40,323 nucleotides of DNA from Hyphomicrobiales bacterium (GTDB lineage Bacteria; Pseudomonadota; Alphaproteobacteria; Rhizobiales; Rhizobiaceae): positions 1-40,323 of the forward strand of contig UCCS01000171.1 of the NCBI GenBank assembly GCA_900470965.1. The letters are read 5' to 3'. The notes beneath the pieces are model-generated. The model saw nothing but the letters and a program-made list of their open reading frames with translations. It ran no database searches and was not told the DNA's origin. The translations under genes and the position numbers were made by a program. Below are positions 26,170-33,399 of this stretch, in pieces. How positions within the stretch are numbered: the stretch's first letter is position 1; each line of letters starts with the position of its first letter.

Positions 26170-26900
26170 AGGCGAAAGCCTGTACGCCGGGATCGAGGAA
26201 ATGGATCTCGAACGTGTGGTCGCTGACTGGCCCTCAGGAAGCCCGTATCGAGGCCAAGCGCAATCGCCACGACAGCGACGAGAACCGCCACGCCGACTCC
26301 GCGCCGCAGCCATTCGCCGACACCAAGAGATCGCTTCATGGCCTGATAGACCTGGCCGCCGATCAGAAGCGCAAGCGCAAGCGAGGTCGCGGCCCCAAGC
26401 GCATAGGCAAGCAGCAACAACGTCGTGCCGACATTCGCACCCCGCAGCGCCGCACCGGTGAGGATGAGGCCGAGGACCGGCCCGGCGCAAGGCACCCAGA
26501 GCAAGCCGGTCGCAACGCCGAGCAACAGCGAGGCGGCAACAGCCGAGCCGCCGCCACGCGTGCTTTTATCGGCGGACTGTGACAGGCGCGCACCGAGCGA
26601 AACGAGCGGCCGCGTCAGATAGTCGGACAGCGCCGGAAAGAGCAGGATGACGCCGAAGATCGCAAGCAGCACGATGGCGGCATAGCGGCCATATTCATTG
26701 GCCTGCACGGCCCATCCGCCGCCGACGGCCGCCAGTGTCGCGACCCCGGCAAATGTCGCGGCCATGCCGACGAGCATCGGCAGCGTGCTGCGCAGGAAAG
26801 GCTGGCCGGCACGGGCGAAAACGAAGGGCAGCACCGGCAGGATGCAGGGGCTGACAATCGTCAGCACCCCACCGAGATAGGCAAGGACGAAGAGAAGCAT
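26094..26900 (-). pseudogene. dipZ: CcdA-domain remnant of a DipZ-type gene with internal deletion
   Basis: The first 222 codons encode an intact CcdA/DsbD-like membrane electron carrier with the redox cysteines C19 (SPCILP) and C138 (VPCAGP) and about six membrane segments. After GLDTGFL the sequence stops being protein-like and runs 46 basic codons, overlapping the convergent flavoprotein gene by 76 nt. In DipZ proteins a periplasmic thioredoxin domain and a C-terminal beta domain should follow, for a total near 580 residues. The last 25 codons of such a protein survive in another frame (26156-26233), so roughly 1 kb has been lost. The membrane half could still be made. It follows msrB by 16 nt. 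Confidence 0.75.
26156..26233 (-). pseudogene. Out-of-frame fossil of the DipZ C-terminus
   Basis: In the frame shifted relative to the CcdA part, 25 codons end in FEIHFLDPGVQAFAFTFG and a stop. This resembles the conserved C-terminal strand of DipZ proteins as I recall it. The stop would overlap the flavoprotein gene by only 14 nt, a natural convergent arrangement for the ancestral gene. An in-frame stop at 26234-26236 marks the junction. Confidence 0.65.
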
Positions 26901-26916
26901 CGCAATAATCCGTCTA

Positions 26917-27405
26917 TCAGGCAGAAGCCGGGTGGAATGTCATGGCGACGCCGTTCATGCAGTAGCGCAATCCGGTCGGCTTCGGTCCGTCGTTGAAGAC
27001 GTGACCCAGATGCCCACCGCAGCGGCCGCAATGGACGGCATCGCGCACCATGCCGAAGGAAGTATCGTGCGTCGTGCCGACGACCTTGTCGTCAAGCGGC
27101 GCCCAGAAACTCGGCCAGCCAGTACCGCTGTCGAATTTCGTGGTCGAGGAAAATGCCTCCTGATCGCAGCCCGCACAGGCGAAATTGCCCTTGCGTTCTT
27201 CGTGCAGCAACGGGCTGGTGAAGGGATATTCCGTTCCCTCCTGCCGCAGCACCGAATATTGATCCGGCGTCAGAAGCTTGCGCCACTCTTCGTCGGTATG
27301 GGTAACGGCGAAGCTCTCCTCCGCCATGGCGTGGCTGCCAAAACCGAAGCGCAGGGCAAAGGCGCCAAGTCCGGCAGTGGTCAGCAGCAATCGTCTGTTC
27401 ATCAT
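26917..27405 (-). CDS. msrB: Peptide-methionine (R)-S-oxide reductase MsrB, exported
   Basis: A 162-residue enzyme that repairs methionine-R-sulfoxide in proteins. Zinc cysteines are C77/C80 (CAGC) and C126/C129 (CGRC), and the catalytic cysteine is C149 (GLRYCMNG). The N-terminus MMNRRLLLTTAGLGAFALRF with AHA-like SHAMAEE is a signal peptide with a twin-arginine character, so it should act in the periplasm. The ATG at 27405 follows AGGAGA by eight bases. It is first in an operon with the dipZ-type gene, whose product would normally recycle MsrB; that thioredoxin half is missing here. A 15-bp palindrome lies upstream. Confidence 0.95.
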   Translation of the reverse strand: MMNRRLLLTTAGLGAFALRFGFGSHAMAEESFAVTHTDEEWRKLLTPDQYSVLRQEGTEYPFTSPLLHEERKGNFACAGCDQEAFSSTTKFDSGTGWPSFWAPLDDKVVGTTHDTSFGMVRDAVHCGRCGGHLGHVFNDGPKPTGLRYCMNGVAMTFHPASA

Positions 27406-27716
27406 CGCTTTGCTCTCCTAGTCAGCAGCTGCGACAGGTTCTCTTGTCTGGTAGACAACGCCGGGCGGGACTTATTCCCGGCATAGCGATTTTTCTTTCG
27501 GTGTTGCCTACTGAGGAAACTACGAAGCCGCGCTGCGATCTGTTTCACTGTCGCCAGCGCAAACACTGAAATGTGAAGTCCGCGATATCAGCAGCCAGCA
27601 CCCGCCGGCCGTTGTATCCATGGAAATGCGACACCCGTCATCGGGCGTCATGCCGGCCTGATTGCAAAGCTGCCATATTTACATCAGAATATGCGCAAGT
27701 TCTGGGAGGAGCCTCT
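27406..27716. promoter_or_regulatory. Intergenic region between msrB and the GAF-Fis regulator
   Basis: A 311-bp divergent gap without a recognised gene. It contains TTGTCT-GGT-AGACAA (27444-27458), a perfect 15-bp palindrome 39 nt before the msrB start, a likely operator for an unidentified dimeric regulator. GGGAGGAG at about 27704 is the ribosome binding site of the regulator gene. No clear promoter hexamers could be fixed. Confidence 0.5.
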
Positions 27717-28676
27717 ATGCACGAACAATCCGCGCATGCGGAGCATGTCTATACGTGCGCCCAGCAAAATTCCGCTGCGGCCAGCTCTCCAATCGTGGCT
27801 TCCTGGCGGCGCTGCATGACAATGTACCAGCTGGCGCCAGAGGATAAGCGCGTGCCGCTACGCCTCACCGAGCAGGAATTCGGCCTGGCCCGGGAGCAAT
27901 CCGAACAATTGATCGCCGATGCCCGGGAGGAACTCGATCGGCTCTTTGCAACCGTCGGCAAGGCGGGCTGCTGCCTGCTGCTGACGGATCGCAATGGCAT
28001 TGCGCTGGAGCGCCGCGGCGCCGCCGGCAATGACAAGGAATTCCACGACCTTGGCCTCTGGACCGGTTCTGTCTGGACCGAAGCAAGCATCGGCACAAAC
28101 GGCATCGGCACGGCGCTTGCCGACGACCGCGCCGTCGCGGTTTTCCGCGACCAGCATTTCTACTGCTCCAACATCAAGCTGAGCTGCACCACGGCCCCGA
28201 TCCGCGATCATCGCGGCCTTCTCGCCGCCGCCCTGGACATTTCCACCTGCCGCGACGACGTCAATGAGATGACGCTGAGCATCCTCTCGCAAGCCGTGCG
28301 TGATGCGGCAATGCGCATCGAGCTCAACCTCTTCCGTTCCGCCTTTGCAGGTGCCCGCTTCGTCATGGTGCCGGCCGGCGTCAATTCCGCCAATGCACTG
28401 CTCGCCGTCGACCGACATGACCTCGTTCTCGGCGCTACGCGTGCCGCTCGCCTTGCGCTCAAGCTGGACGACAGGCACATCGCCGCCGGCATTCCGGCCT
28501 CCGATGCGCTGCATGAAGGCCGCGTCTCGCAGGAAGAAGAGATGGCCGAAGCCGAGAAGGCGGCGCTGCTGCGCGCGCTGTCGCGCACGCACGGCAATGT
28601 CTCTCAGGCCGCCGCTGCTCTTGGCATCAGCCGCGCCACGCTGCACCGGAAGATGAAGAAGCTCGACCTGCACTGA
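27717..28676 (+). CDS. GAF-Fis transcriptional regulator, AcoR-like but lacking AAA+ domain
   Basis: A 319-residue regulator. The N-terminal part (about 20-220) matches the AcoR sensory region: SPIVASWRRCMTMYQLAPE, then a GAF-like domain with LWTGSVWTEASIGTNGIGTAL and CTTAPIRDHRG. A linker follows, and a Fis-type helix-turn-helix closes the protein (LLRALSRTHGNVSQAAAALGISRATLHRKMK). The sigma54-contacting AAA+ ATPase domain (GAFTGA) of true AcoR is absent, so it should act on sigma70-type promoters. The start at 27717 follows GGGAGGAG; an earlier in-frame ATG lacks one. It lies directly upstream of the aldehyde dehydrogenase gene and is its likely regulator. Confidence 0.88.
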   Translation: MHEQSAHAEHVYTCAQQNSAAASSPIVASWRRCMTMYQLAPEDKRVPLRLTEQEFGLAREQSEQLIADAREELDRLFATVGKAGCCLLLTDRNGIALERRGAAGNDKEFHDLGLWTGSVWTEASIGTNGIGTALADDRAVAVFRDQHFYCSNIKLSCTTAPIRDHRGLLAAALDISTCRDDVNEMTLSILSQAVRDAAMRIELNLFRSAFAGARFVMVPAGVNSANALLAVDRHDLVLGATRAARLALKLDDRHIAAGIPASDALHEGRVSQEEEMAEAEKAALLRALSRTHGNVSQAAAALGISRATLHRKMKKLDLH

Positions 28677-28696
28677 CATCAGGCCAAAGGTTCAAT

Positions 28697-28740
28697 CACG
28701 AATTCGTGGTGCCACCGGAACCTGTCGCAACTCTGCGACA
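28697..28740. promoter_or_regulatory. Two palindromes upstream of the aldehyde dehydrogenase gene
   Basis: CACGAATTCGTG (28697-28708) is a perfect 12-bp palindrome, and TGTCGCA-ACTC-TGCGACA (28723-28740) is a perfect 7-4-7 inverted repeat. The second is a good candidate binding site for the Fis-type regulator encoded just upstream. No sigma54 -24/-12 pair is present at this place. Confidence 0.55.
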
Positions 28741-28845
28741 CTGTGCGCTGCGGTATTGCTGAACGACCCTGTTCCATCAGCCAAAAGCGACACAGATTTC
28801 CTCTCACTGGTTCGATCCGGAACCCGTTCATCAAGGGAGGATGAC

Positions 28846-30354
28846 ATGCTTCATCAGAAAATCGTCGAGTCGCCGTACAAGCTGAGATACGGCAACTATA
28901 TCGGTGGCGAATGGCGTGAGCCGATCGGCGGCAAATATTTCGACAACGTTACGCCCGTCACCGGCGGCAAGCTCTGCGAAATCCCGCGCTCGGATGAAAA
29001 GGACATCAACGCCGCGCTCGATGCCGCCCATGCCGCGAAGGAAAAATGGGGCCGCACTTCCACAACCGAGCGTTCCAACATCCTTATGAAGATCGCCCAG
29101 CGCATGGAAGACAAGCTGGAGCTTCTGGCCCAGGCCGAAACCTGGGACAACGGCAAGCCGATCCGCGAAACCATGGCGGCCGACATCCCGCTCGCCATCG
29201 ACCACTTCCGCTATTTTGCTTCCTGCATCCGTGCTCAGGAAGGCACGATCGGCGAAATCGACCATGACACCGTCGCCTATCACTTCCATGAGCCGCTCGG
29301 CGTCGTCGGCCAGATCATTCCCTGGAACTTCCCGATCCTGATGGCGACCTGGAAGCTGGCCCCGGCTCTCGCGGCCGGCAATTGCGTCGTCATCAAGCCG
29401 GCAGAACAGACGCCCGCCTCGCTCTTGCTCTGGGCAGAACTCGTCGGCGATCTCCTGCCGCCCGGCGTGCTCAACATCGTCAACGGTTTTGGTCTCGAAG
29501 CCGGCAAACCGCTCGCTTCCAGCCCGCGCATCGCCAAGATCGCCTTCACCGGCGAGACGACGACGGGCCGCCTCATCATGCAATATGCCAGCCAGAACCT
29601 CATTCCGGTCACGCTGGAACTCGGCGGCAAGTCGCCCAACATCTTCTTCGCCGATGTGGCAGCCGAGGATGACGACTTCCTCGACAAGGCTCTCGAAGGT
29701 TTCGCCATGTTTGCGCTGAATCAGGGCGAAGTCTGCACCTGCCCGAGCCGCGCTCTCATCCAGGAGTCGATCTATGACCGCTTCATGGAAAAGGCGGTCA
29801 AACGCGTCGAAGCCATCACCCAGGGCAACCCGCTCGATCCGGCAACGATGATCGGCGCCCAGGCCTCCACAGAGCAGATGGAAAAGATCCTCGCTTACCT
29901 CGATATTGGTAAGCAGGAAGGCGCGCAAGTCCTTACCGGCGGCTCGCGCAACGACCTCGGCGGCGAACTGTCTGAGGGCTATTACATCAAGCCGACCATC
30001 TTCAAGGGCCACAACAAGATGCGTGTGTTCCAGGAAGAAATCTTCGGCCCGGTCGTCTCGGTCACCACCTTCAAGGATGAGAAGGAAGCGCTCGAGATCG
30101 CCAATGACACGCTCTACGGCCTCGGCGCCGGTGTCTGGACCCGCGACGGCAACCGCGCCTATCGCTTCGGCCGGGAAATCCAGGCCGGTCGCGTCTGGAC
30201 CAACTGCTATCACGCCTATCCGGCCCATGCGGCCTTCGGTGGCTACAAGCAGTCCGGTATCGGTCGCGAAACGCACAAAATGATGCTCGATCACTACCAG
30301 CAGACCAAGAACATGCTGGTCAGCTACAGCCCGAAGAAGCTCGGCTTCTTCTGA
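28846..30354 (+). CDS. NAD-dependent aldehyde dehydrogenase (AcoD/ExaC type)
   Basis: A 502-residue cytosolic enzyme oxidising aldehydes, typically acetaldehyde, to acids. The oxyanion asparagine is in PWNFP (about 159-163), the general base is E258 in LELGG, and the catalytic cysteine is C297 in NQGEVCTCPSR, a signature of the AcoD/ExaC/AldB group. PRSDEKDINAALDAAHAAK is the usual N-terminal segment. The start at 28846 follows GGGAGGA. It is followed by a DUF779 gene, a common partner of this group, and preceded by an AcoR-like regulator, which fits induction by alcohol, acetoin or aldehyde. Confidence 0.94.
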   Translation: MLHQKIVESPYKLRYGNYIGGEWREPIGGKYFDNVTPVTGGKLCEIPRSDEKDINAALDAAHAAKEKWGRTSTTERSNILMKIAQRMEDKLELLAQAETWDNGKPIRETMAADIPLAIDHFRYFASCIRAQEGTIGEIDHDTVAYHFHEPLGVVGQIIPWNFPILMATWKLAPALAAGNCVVIKPAEQTPASLLLWAELVGDLLPPGVLNIVNGFGLEAGKPLASSPRIAKIAFTGETTTGRLIMQYASQNLIPVTLELGGKSPNIFFADVAAEDDDFLDKALEGFAMFALNQGEVCTCPSRALIQESIYDRFMEKAVKRVEAITQGNPLDPATMIGAQASTEQMEKILAYLDIGKQEGAQVLTGGSRNDLGGELSEGYYIKPTIFKGHNKMRVFQEEIFGPVVSVTTFKDEKEALEIANDTLYGLGAGVWTRDGNRAYRFGREIQAGRVWTNCYHAYPAHAAFGGYKQSGIGRETHKMMLDHYQQTKNMLVSYSPKKLGFF

Positions 30355-30381
30355 GAAGCAACCGATCGTGCTATTATCGCG

Positions 30382-30405
30382 CCTCCTCCCTTCACGGGGA
30401 GGAGG
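30382..30405 (+). promoter_or_regulatory. GC-rich hairpin between aldehyde dehydrogenase and DUF779 genes
   Basis: CCTCCTCCC and GGGAGGAGG form a perfect 9-bp stem with a 6-nt loop. It lies 27 nt after the dehydrogenase stop and before a second, free GGAGGAGG ribosome binding site. It may act as an attenuator or stabiliser and could occlude a decoy binding site. Confidence 0.55.
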
Positions 30406-30427
30406 TATTGTCTTGGAGGAGGCAATC

Positions 30428-30823
30428 ATGGAACAAATGGTCAATGGCGAACCGCGCGTGCTAGCAACCGATGCAGCGCTCGACCTCATCAAGGAAATCC
30501 AGCGGGATTATCCAGAGATCCTCTTCCATCAGTCCGGCGGCTGCTGCGATGGCTCCTCGCCCATGTGTTACCCCACGGACGATTTCATTGTCGGCGACCA
30601 GGACGTGAAACTCGGTGAAATCGGCGGTGTGCCCCTCTATATCAGCGCCAGCCAGTTCGAGGCCTGGAAGCATACCCAGCTCATCATCGACGTCGTGCCA
30701 GGCCGCGGCGGCATGTTTTCGCTCGATAACGGCCGCGAGAAACGCTTCCTCACTCGTTCGCGCATGTTCGGTGGCGGTGAGGCCTGCGCCGCCCCCGATG
30801 TCAGGGCCCGCGAGACCACCTGA
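30428..30823 (+). CDS. DUF779 domain protein
   Basis: A 131-residue soluble protein. It has the family core HQSGGCCDGSSPMCYP (about 34-49) with a CC pair and a further Cys, and FLTRSRMFGGGE near the C-terminus. The cysteines suggest metal or redox chemistry but no activity is established to my knowledge. DUF779 genes stand next to AcoD/ExaC-type aldehyde dehydrogenases in many proteobacteria, as here with a 73-nt gap, so it probably assists that enzyme or its substrate pathway. The ATG at 30428 follows GGAGGAGG. Confidence 0.88.
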   Translation: MEQMVNGEPRVLATDAALDLIKEIQRDYPEILFHQSGGCCDGSSPMCYPTDDFIVGDQDVKLGEIGGVPLYISASQFEAWKHTQLIIDVVPGRGGMFSLDNGREKRFLTRSRMFGGGEACAAPDVRARETT

Positions 30824-30910
30824 TCGGGAATTCCGTGTAGTATTCCCTTAGTACCCGCGGGCCGCGATCCTTTGTTAAAGTCCATCTGTTGGTTTTTACG
30901 GGAGGAAGAA

Positions 30911-31507
30911 ATGCCAGCGTCCAAAATACTGATGATTACAGGTGATTTCACCGAAGATTATGAAACCATGGTGCCGTTCCAGACGCTGCTTGCCTGCGGC
31001 TATACGGTCCATGCCGTCTGCCCCGGCAAGACTGCCGGCCAGACAGTTGCCACCGCCATCCACGATTTCGAAGGCGACCAGACCTATTCGGAAAAGCGTG
31101 GTCACAACTTCGCACTGAACGCCACATTCGAAAGCATTCGCGCCGAGGATTACGATGCGCTCGTCATTCCGGGCGGCCGTGCGCCGGAATATCTGCGCCT
31201 CAACCCCGATGTCATCAAGGCTGTCAGGCATTTCTTCGATGCCAACAAGCCGGTCGCCGCGATCTGCCACGGCGCGCAGCTTTTGGCCGCTGCCGGCGTG
31301 CTGAAGGGCCGCACCTGCTCAGCCTATCCCGCCTGCCGCCCGGAAGTCGAGCTTGCCGGTGGTACCTATGCCGATATCGCCATTACCGATGCCGTCTCCG
31401 ACGGCAATCTCGTTACAGCACCGGCATGGCCGGCCCACCCCTCGTGGCTGCGCCAGTTCATGACGGTGCTTGATGCGGCAACGACCCTGGAGACCAATGC
31501 CGCCTGA
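30911..31507 (+). CDS. DJ-1/PfpI family protein
   Basis: A 198-residue cytosolic protein of the type 1 glutamine amidotransferase-like fold. The nucleophile elbow is AAICHGAQ with C119 and H120, and the acidic partner E15 (GDFTEDYE) is conserved. ALVIPGGRAPEYLR at 84-97 is the characteristic loop. Members act as glyoxalase III/deglycase, protease or chaperone; which applies here cannot be told. The start at 30911 follows GGGAGGAAG. It lies 87 nt after DUF779, probably with its own promoter. Together with the aldehyde dehydrogenase it suggests reactive-carbonyl detoxification, which is inference. Confidence 0.92.
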   Translation: MPASKILMITGDFTEDYETMVPFQTLLACGYTVHAVCPGKTAGQTVATAIHDFEGDQTYSEKRGHNFALNATFESIRAEDYDALVIPGGRAPEYLRLNPDVIKAVRHFFDANKPVAAICHGAQLLAAAGVLKGRTCSAYPACRPEVELAGGTYADIAITDAVSDGNLVTAPAWPAHPSWLRQFMTVLDAATTLETNAA

Positions 31508-31529
31508 GTGGACCCGCGGGAGGAACGTG

Positions 31530-31880
31530 ATGTGTGAACTGTTCATTAGGGCCGATGCGCGGCTCTGGGAAAGCACAACCCGGTCGTTGCGCATCGACGG
31601 CATGGTCACCAGCGTGAGGCTGGAGAATTTCTTCTGGTCAAAGCTGGAGGAAATTGCCACCCGCGACGGCATGAATGTGGTCCAGCTGATCACCAGGCTA
31701 CACCACGAGTCGATCGACGCCGGCCATGACCTTGGCAACTTCACCTCGTTCCTCCGCGTCTGCTGCGCCCGCTATCTGGATCTCCAGCTCGCCGGGGATA
31801 TCCCTGCCGATCTCTCGAGGCCGATTGCCGGCCTCAATGCCCCGGAAATTCTGGGGCGAGAGAAGCGGAAATATCATTGA
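31530..31880 (+). CDS. Ribbon-helix-helix domain protein (RHH_4 family)
   Basis: A 116-residue protein. The ribbon-helix-helix motif is at about 22-65: TRSLRIDGMVTSVRLENFFW as strand, then KLEEIATRDGMNVVQLITRLHHE as helices. The C-terminal helix FTSFLRVCCARYLDLQL follows. This family, common in alphaproteobacteria, has DNA-binding fold but little known function. The start at 31530 follows GGGAGGAA, 22 nt after the DJ-1 gene, so the two are probably co-transcribed. Confidence 0.85.
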   Translation: MCELFIRADARLWESTTRSLRIDGMVTSVRLENFFWSKLEEIATRDGMNVVQLITRLHHESIDAGHDLGNFTSFLRVCCARYLDLQLAGDIPADLSRPIAGLNAPEILGREKRKYH

Positions 31881-31951
31881 ATCGTCCCAAGCCGGAGGCG
31901 ATGATTTTTAGATAGGCGGAATGCCCCTCTGCGTGAGACAATCGCTCGCAG

Positions 31952-31991
31952 CCGCCGCCAAGCCGCACCGGTCGGTTTGCCCACGCGGCGG
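31952..31991 (+). promoter_or_regulatory. Structured leader hairpin upstream of chaA
   Basis: CCGCCG / CGGCGG form an outer 6-bp stem, and AAGCCG / CGGTTT (one G-T pair) an inner stem with a 7-nt loop. It sits just before the purine-rich ribosome binding site of a short ORF. It matches no riboswitch class I know. Confidence 0.45.
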
Positions 31992-32008
31992 AGAGAGCGG
32001 AGAGGAAA

Positions 32009-32071
32009 ATGGCAGCGCGCTTAGTTGTAGTGCGAGGATACTCCGTGGCCGGTAGTGATCCCGATGACTGA
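32009..32071 (+). CDS. Possible 20-codon leader peptide overlapping the chaA start
   Basis: An ATG behind the strong site GGAGAGGAAA opens MAARLVVVRGYSVAGSDPDD and stops at 32069-32071, eight bases past the first base of the antiporter ATG at 32064 (ATGACTGA). The antiporter itself has no good ribosome binding site, so its translation may depend on reading of this leader. Homology is not recognised. Confidence 0.4.
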   Translation: MAARLVVVRGYSVAGSDPDD

Positions 32072-33197
32072 CAGTTCCGCATTGCGCACCACCAGTATGG
32101 CGGGCATCGTCCGCGAGGAATGGTTCTTTGGCGTGAGCGTCGCGACCAGCCTCGCCTTCCTTGCTTTCTCTGAAGCAATCTTCGCGAAACTATCTCAACC
32201 CTTCTGGTTCACCCTCATTTTCCTGTGGCTTTTTGGCGTTGTGCTCGGGTCAGCCCTGTCGGTCGTTCGCCACGCCGATCATCTGGCAGAGCAGCTTCGG
32301 GAGCCCTACGGGACCCTCATCCTGACCCTTGCGATTACCTCAATCGAAGTGATGGCGATCTCGGCTGTCATGCTGCATGGGGAAAACAATCCAACGCTCG
32401 CACGCGACACGCTGTTTGCCGTCGTCATGATCATCCTGAACGGCATGGTTGGCCTGTCGCTGCTCTTCGGCGCCTGGCGGCGGGAAGATCAGCAGCACAA
32501 TCTGCATGGCGCCAATGCCTATCTCGGCGTCATCGTGCCGCTCGCGACCCTCAGCCTCGTCATGCCGACTTTTCTCGCCGGCCCGGATGGTCCGCACCCC
32601 TCGGCCCCGAGGCAGATGTTTCTCGGCATCGTCTCGATTGGTCTCTACAGCATATTCCTGCTGCTGCAGGCCGGCCGCCATCAGCGCTACTTCGCCGAAG
32701 ACGGCAACCACCATGAACAGCACATCGTCAACATGCGGCACCATCGGGCGGTATGGCATCATGCCGTTCTACTGCTTGCCTACATGGGACCGGTCGTCTT
32801 TCTGGTTGAACAGCTTGCCAGGCCGATTGACTACGTCATCGAAACCCTGCACGCACCGACAGCCTTTGGAGGTGTGGTCATGGCGGTGCTTGTCGCGACA
32901 CCCGAGGCGATCAGCGCCGTGCGCGCCTCCGTCGCCAACCATCTGCAGCGTTCCATCAACATCTTCCTCGGCTCAGTCCTGTCGACGATCGGCCTGACCG
33001 TGCCGGCCATGCTGGCAATCAGCCACTTCTACGGGCATCCCGTCACGTTGGGGCTTCAGGGCCCGGATCTCGTAATGTTCGTGCTGACGCTCACCGTCAG
33101 CATCATTACCTTTTCAAGCGGCCGCACCAATCTCATGCAAGGCGCGGTTCATCTGGTGCTGTTTGTGGCTTACGTACTGCTCATTACTCAGCAGTGA
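32064..33197 (+). CDS. chaA: ChaA/y4hA-type cation (Ca2+/Na+/K+):proton antiporter
   Basis: A 377-residue inner-membrane antiporter with about 11 hydrophobic segments. The two repeated alpha motifs of the Ca2+:cation superfamily are clear: REPYGTLILTLAITSIEVMA in the first half and VATPEAISAVRASVANHLQR with LGSVLSTIGLTVP in the second. A His-rich cytoplasmic loop (FAEDGNHHEQHIVNMRHHR...) joins them. The start is set at ATG 32064; GTG at 32055 is in frame too. It would export Ca2+, Na+ or K+ at alkaline pH. The y4hA name is from Rhizobium NGR234. A structured leader and mini-ORF lie upstream. Confidence 0.9.
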   Translation: MTDSSALRTTSMAGIVREEWFFGVSVATSLAFLAFSEAIFAKLSQPFWFTLIFLWLFGVVLGSALSVVRHADHLAEQLREPYGTLILTLAITSIEVMAISAVMLHGENNPTLARDTLFAVVMIILNGMVGLSLLFGAWRREDQQHNLHGANAYLGVIVPLATLSLVMPTFLAGPDGPHPSAPRQMFLGIVSIGLYSIFLLLQAGRHQRYFAEDGNHHEQHIVNMRHHRAVWHHAVLLLAYMGPVVFLVEQLARPIDYVIETLHAPTAFGGVVMAVLVATPEAISAVRASVANHLQRSINIFLGSVLSTIGLTVPAMLAISHFYGHPVTLGLQGPDLVMFVLTLTVSIITFSSGRTNLMQGAVHLVLFVAYVLLITQQ

Positions 33198-33399
33198 GCA
33201 CAAATCTGCGAACTGAACTGTTACCGGGATTACGCGGTCACCAATCATTTAGGCACAGCTAAATTGCGTGCCGGGAACTATTGCAATTTCGGACAATCCC
33301 GCGACATAGTACCACACGCCTGAAACCACCCGGCGGCTTATGGGGGTCACCGCAAAGGCGCAGGAAGACCGGGGCATATAGATCGTCGGGGCAGCAGCA

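Noticed and set aside
28741..28765. Sigma54 promoter ahead of the aldehyde dehydrogenase gene
   Set aside because: TTGCT is present but the -24 GG dinucleotide ten bases upstream is missing, and the adjacent regulator lacks the sigma54-activating domain.
28831..30492. Long open frame antisense to the aldehyde dehydrogenase gene
   Set aside because: Typical GC-rich codon shadow: no ribosome binding site, low-complexity sequence, and the sense strand has all catalytic motifs. Similar long antisense frames at 5594-6763, 8118-10019 and 22032-23894 are rejected for the same reason.
30826..30847. Terminator after DUF779 (GGGAAT/ATTCCC)
   Set aside because: Only a 6-bp stem with a 10-nt loop and no U-run; too weak to list as a terminator.
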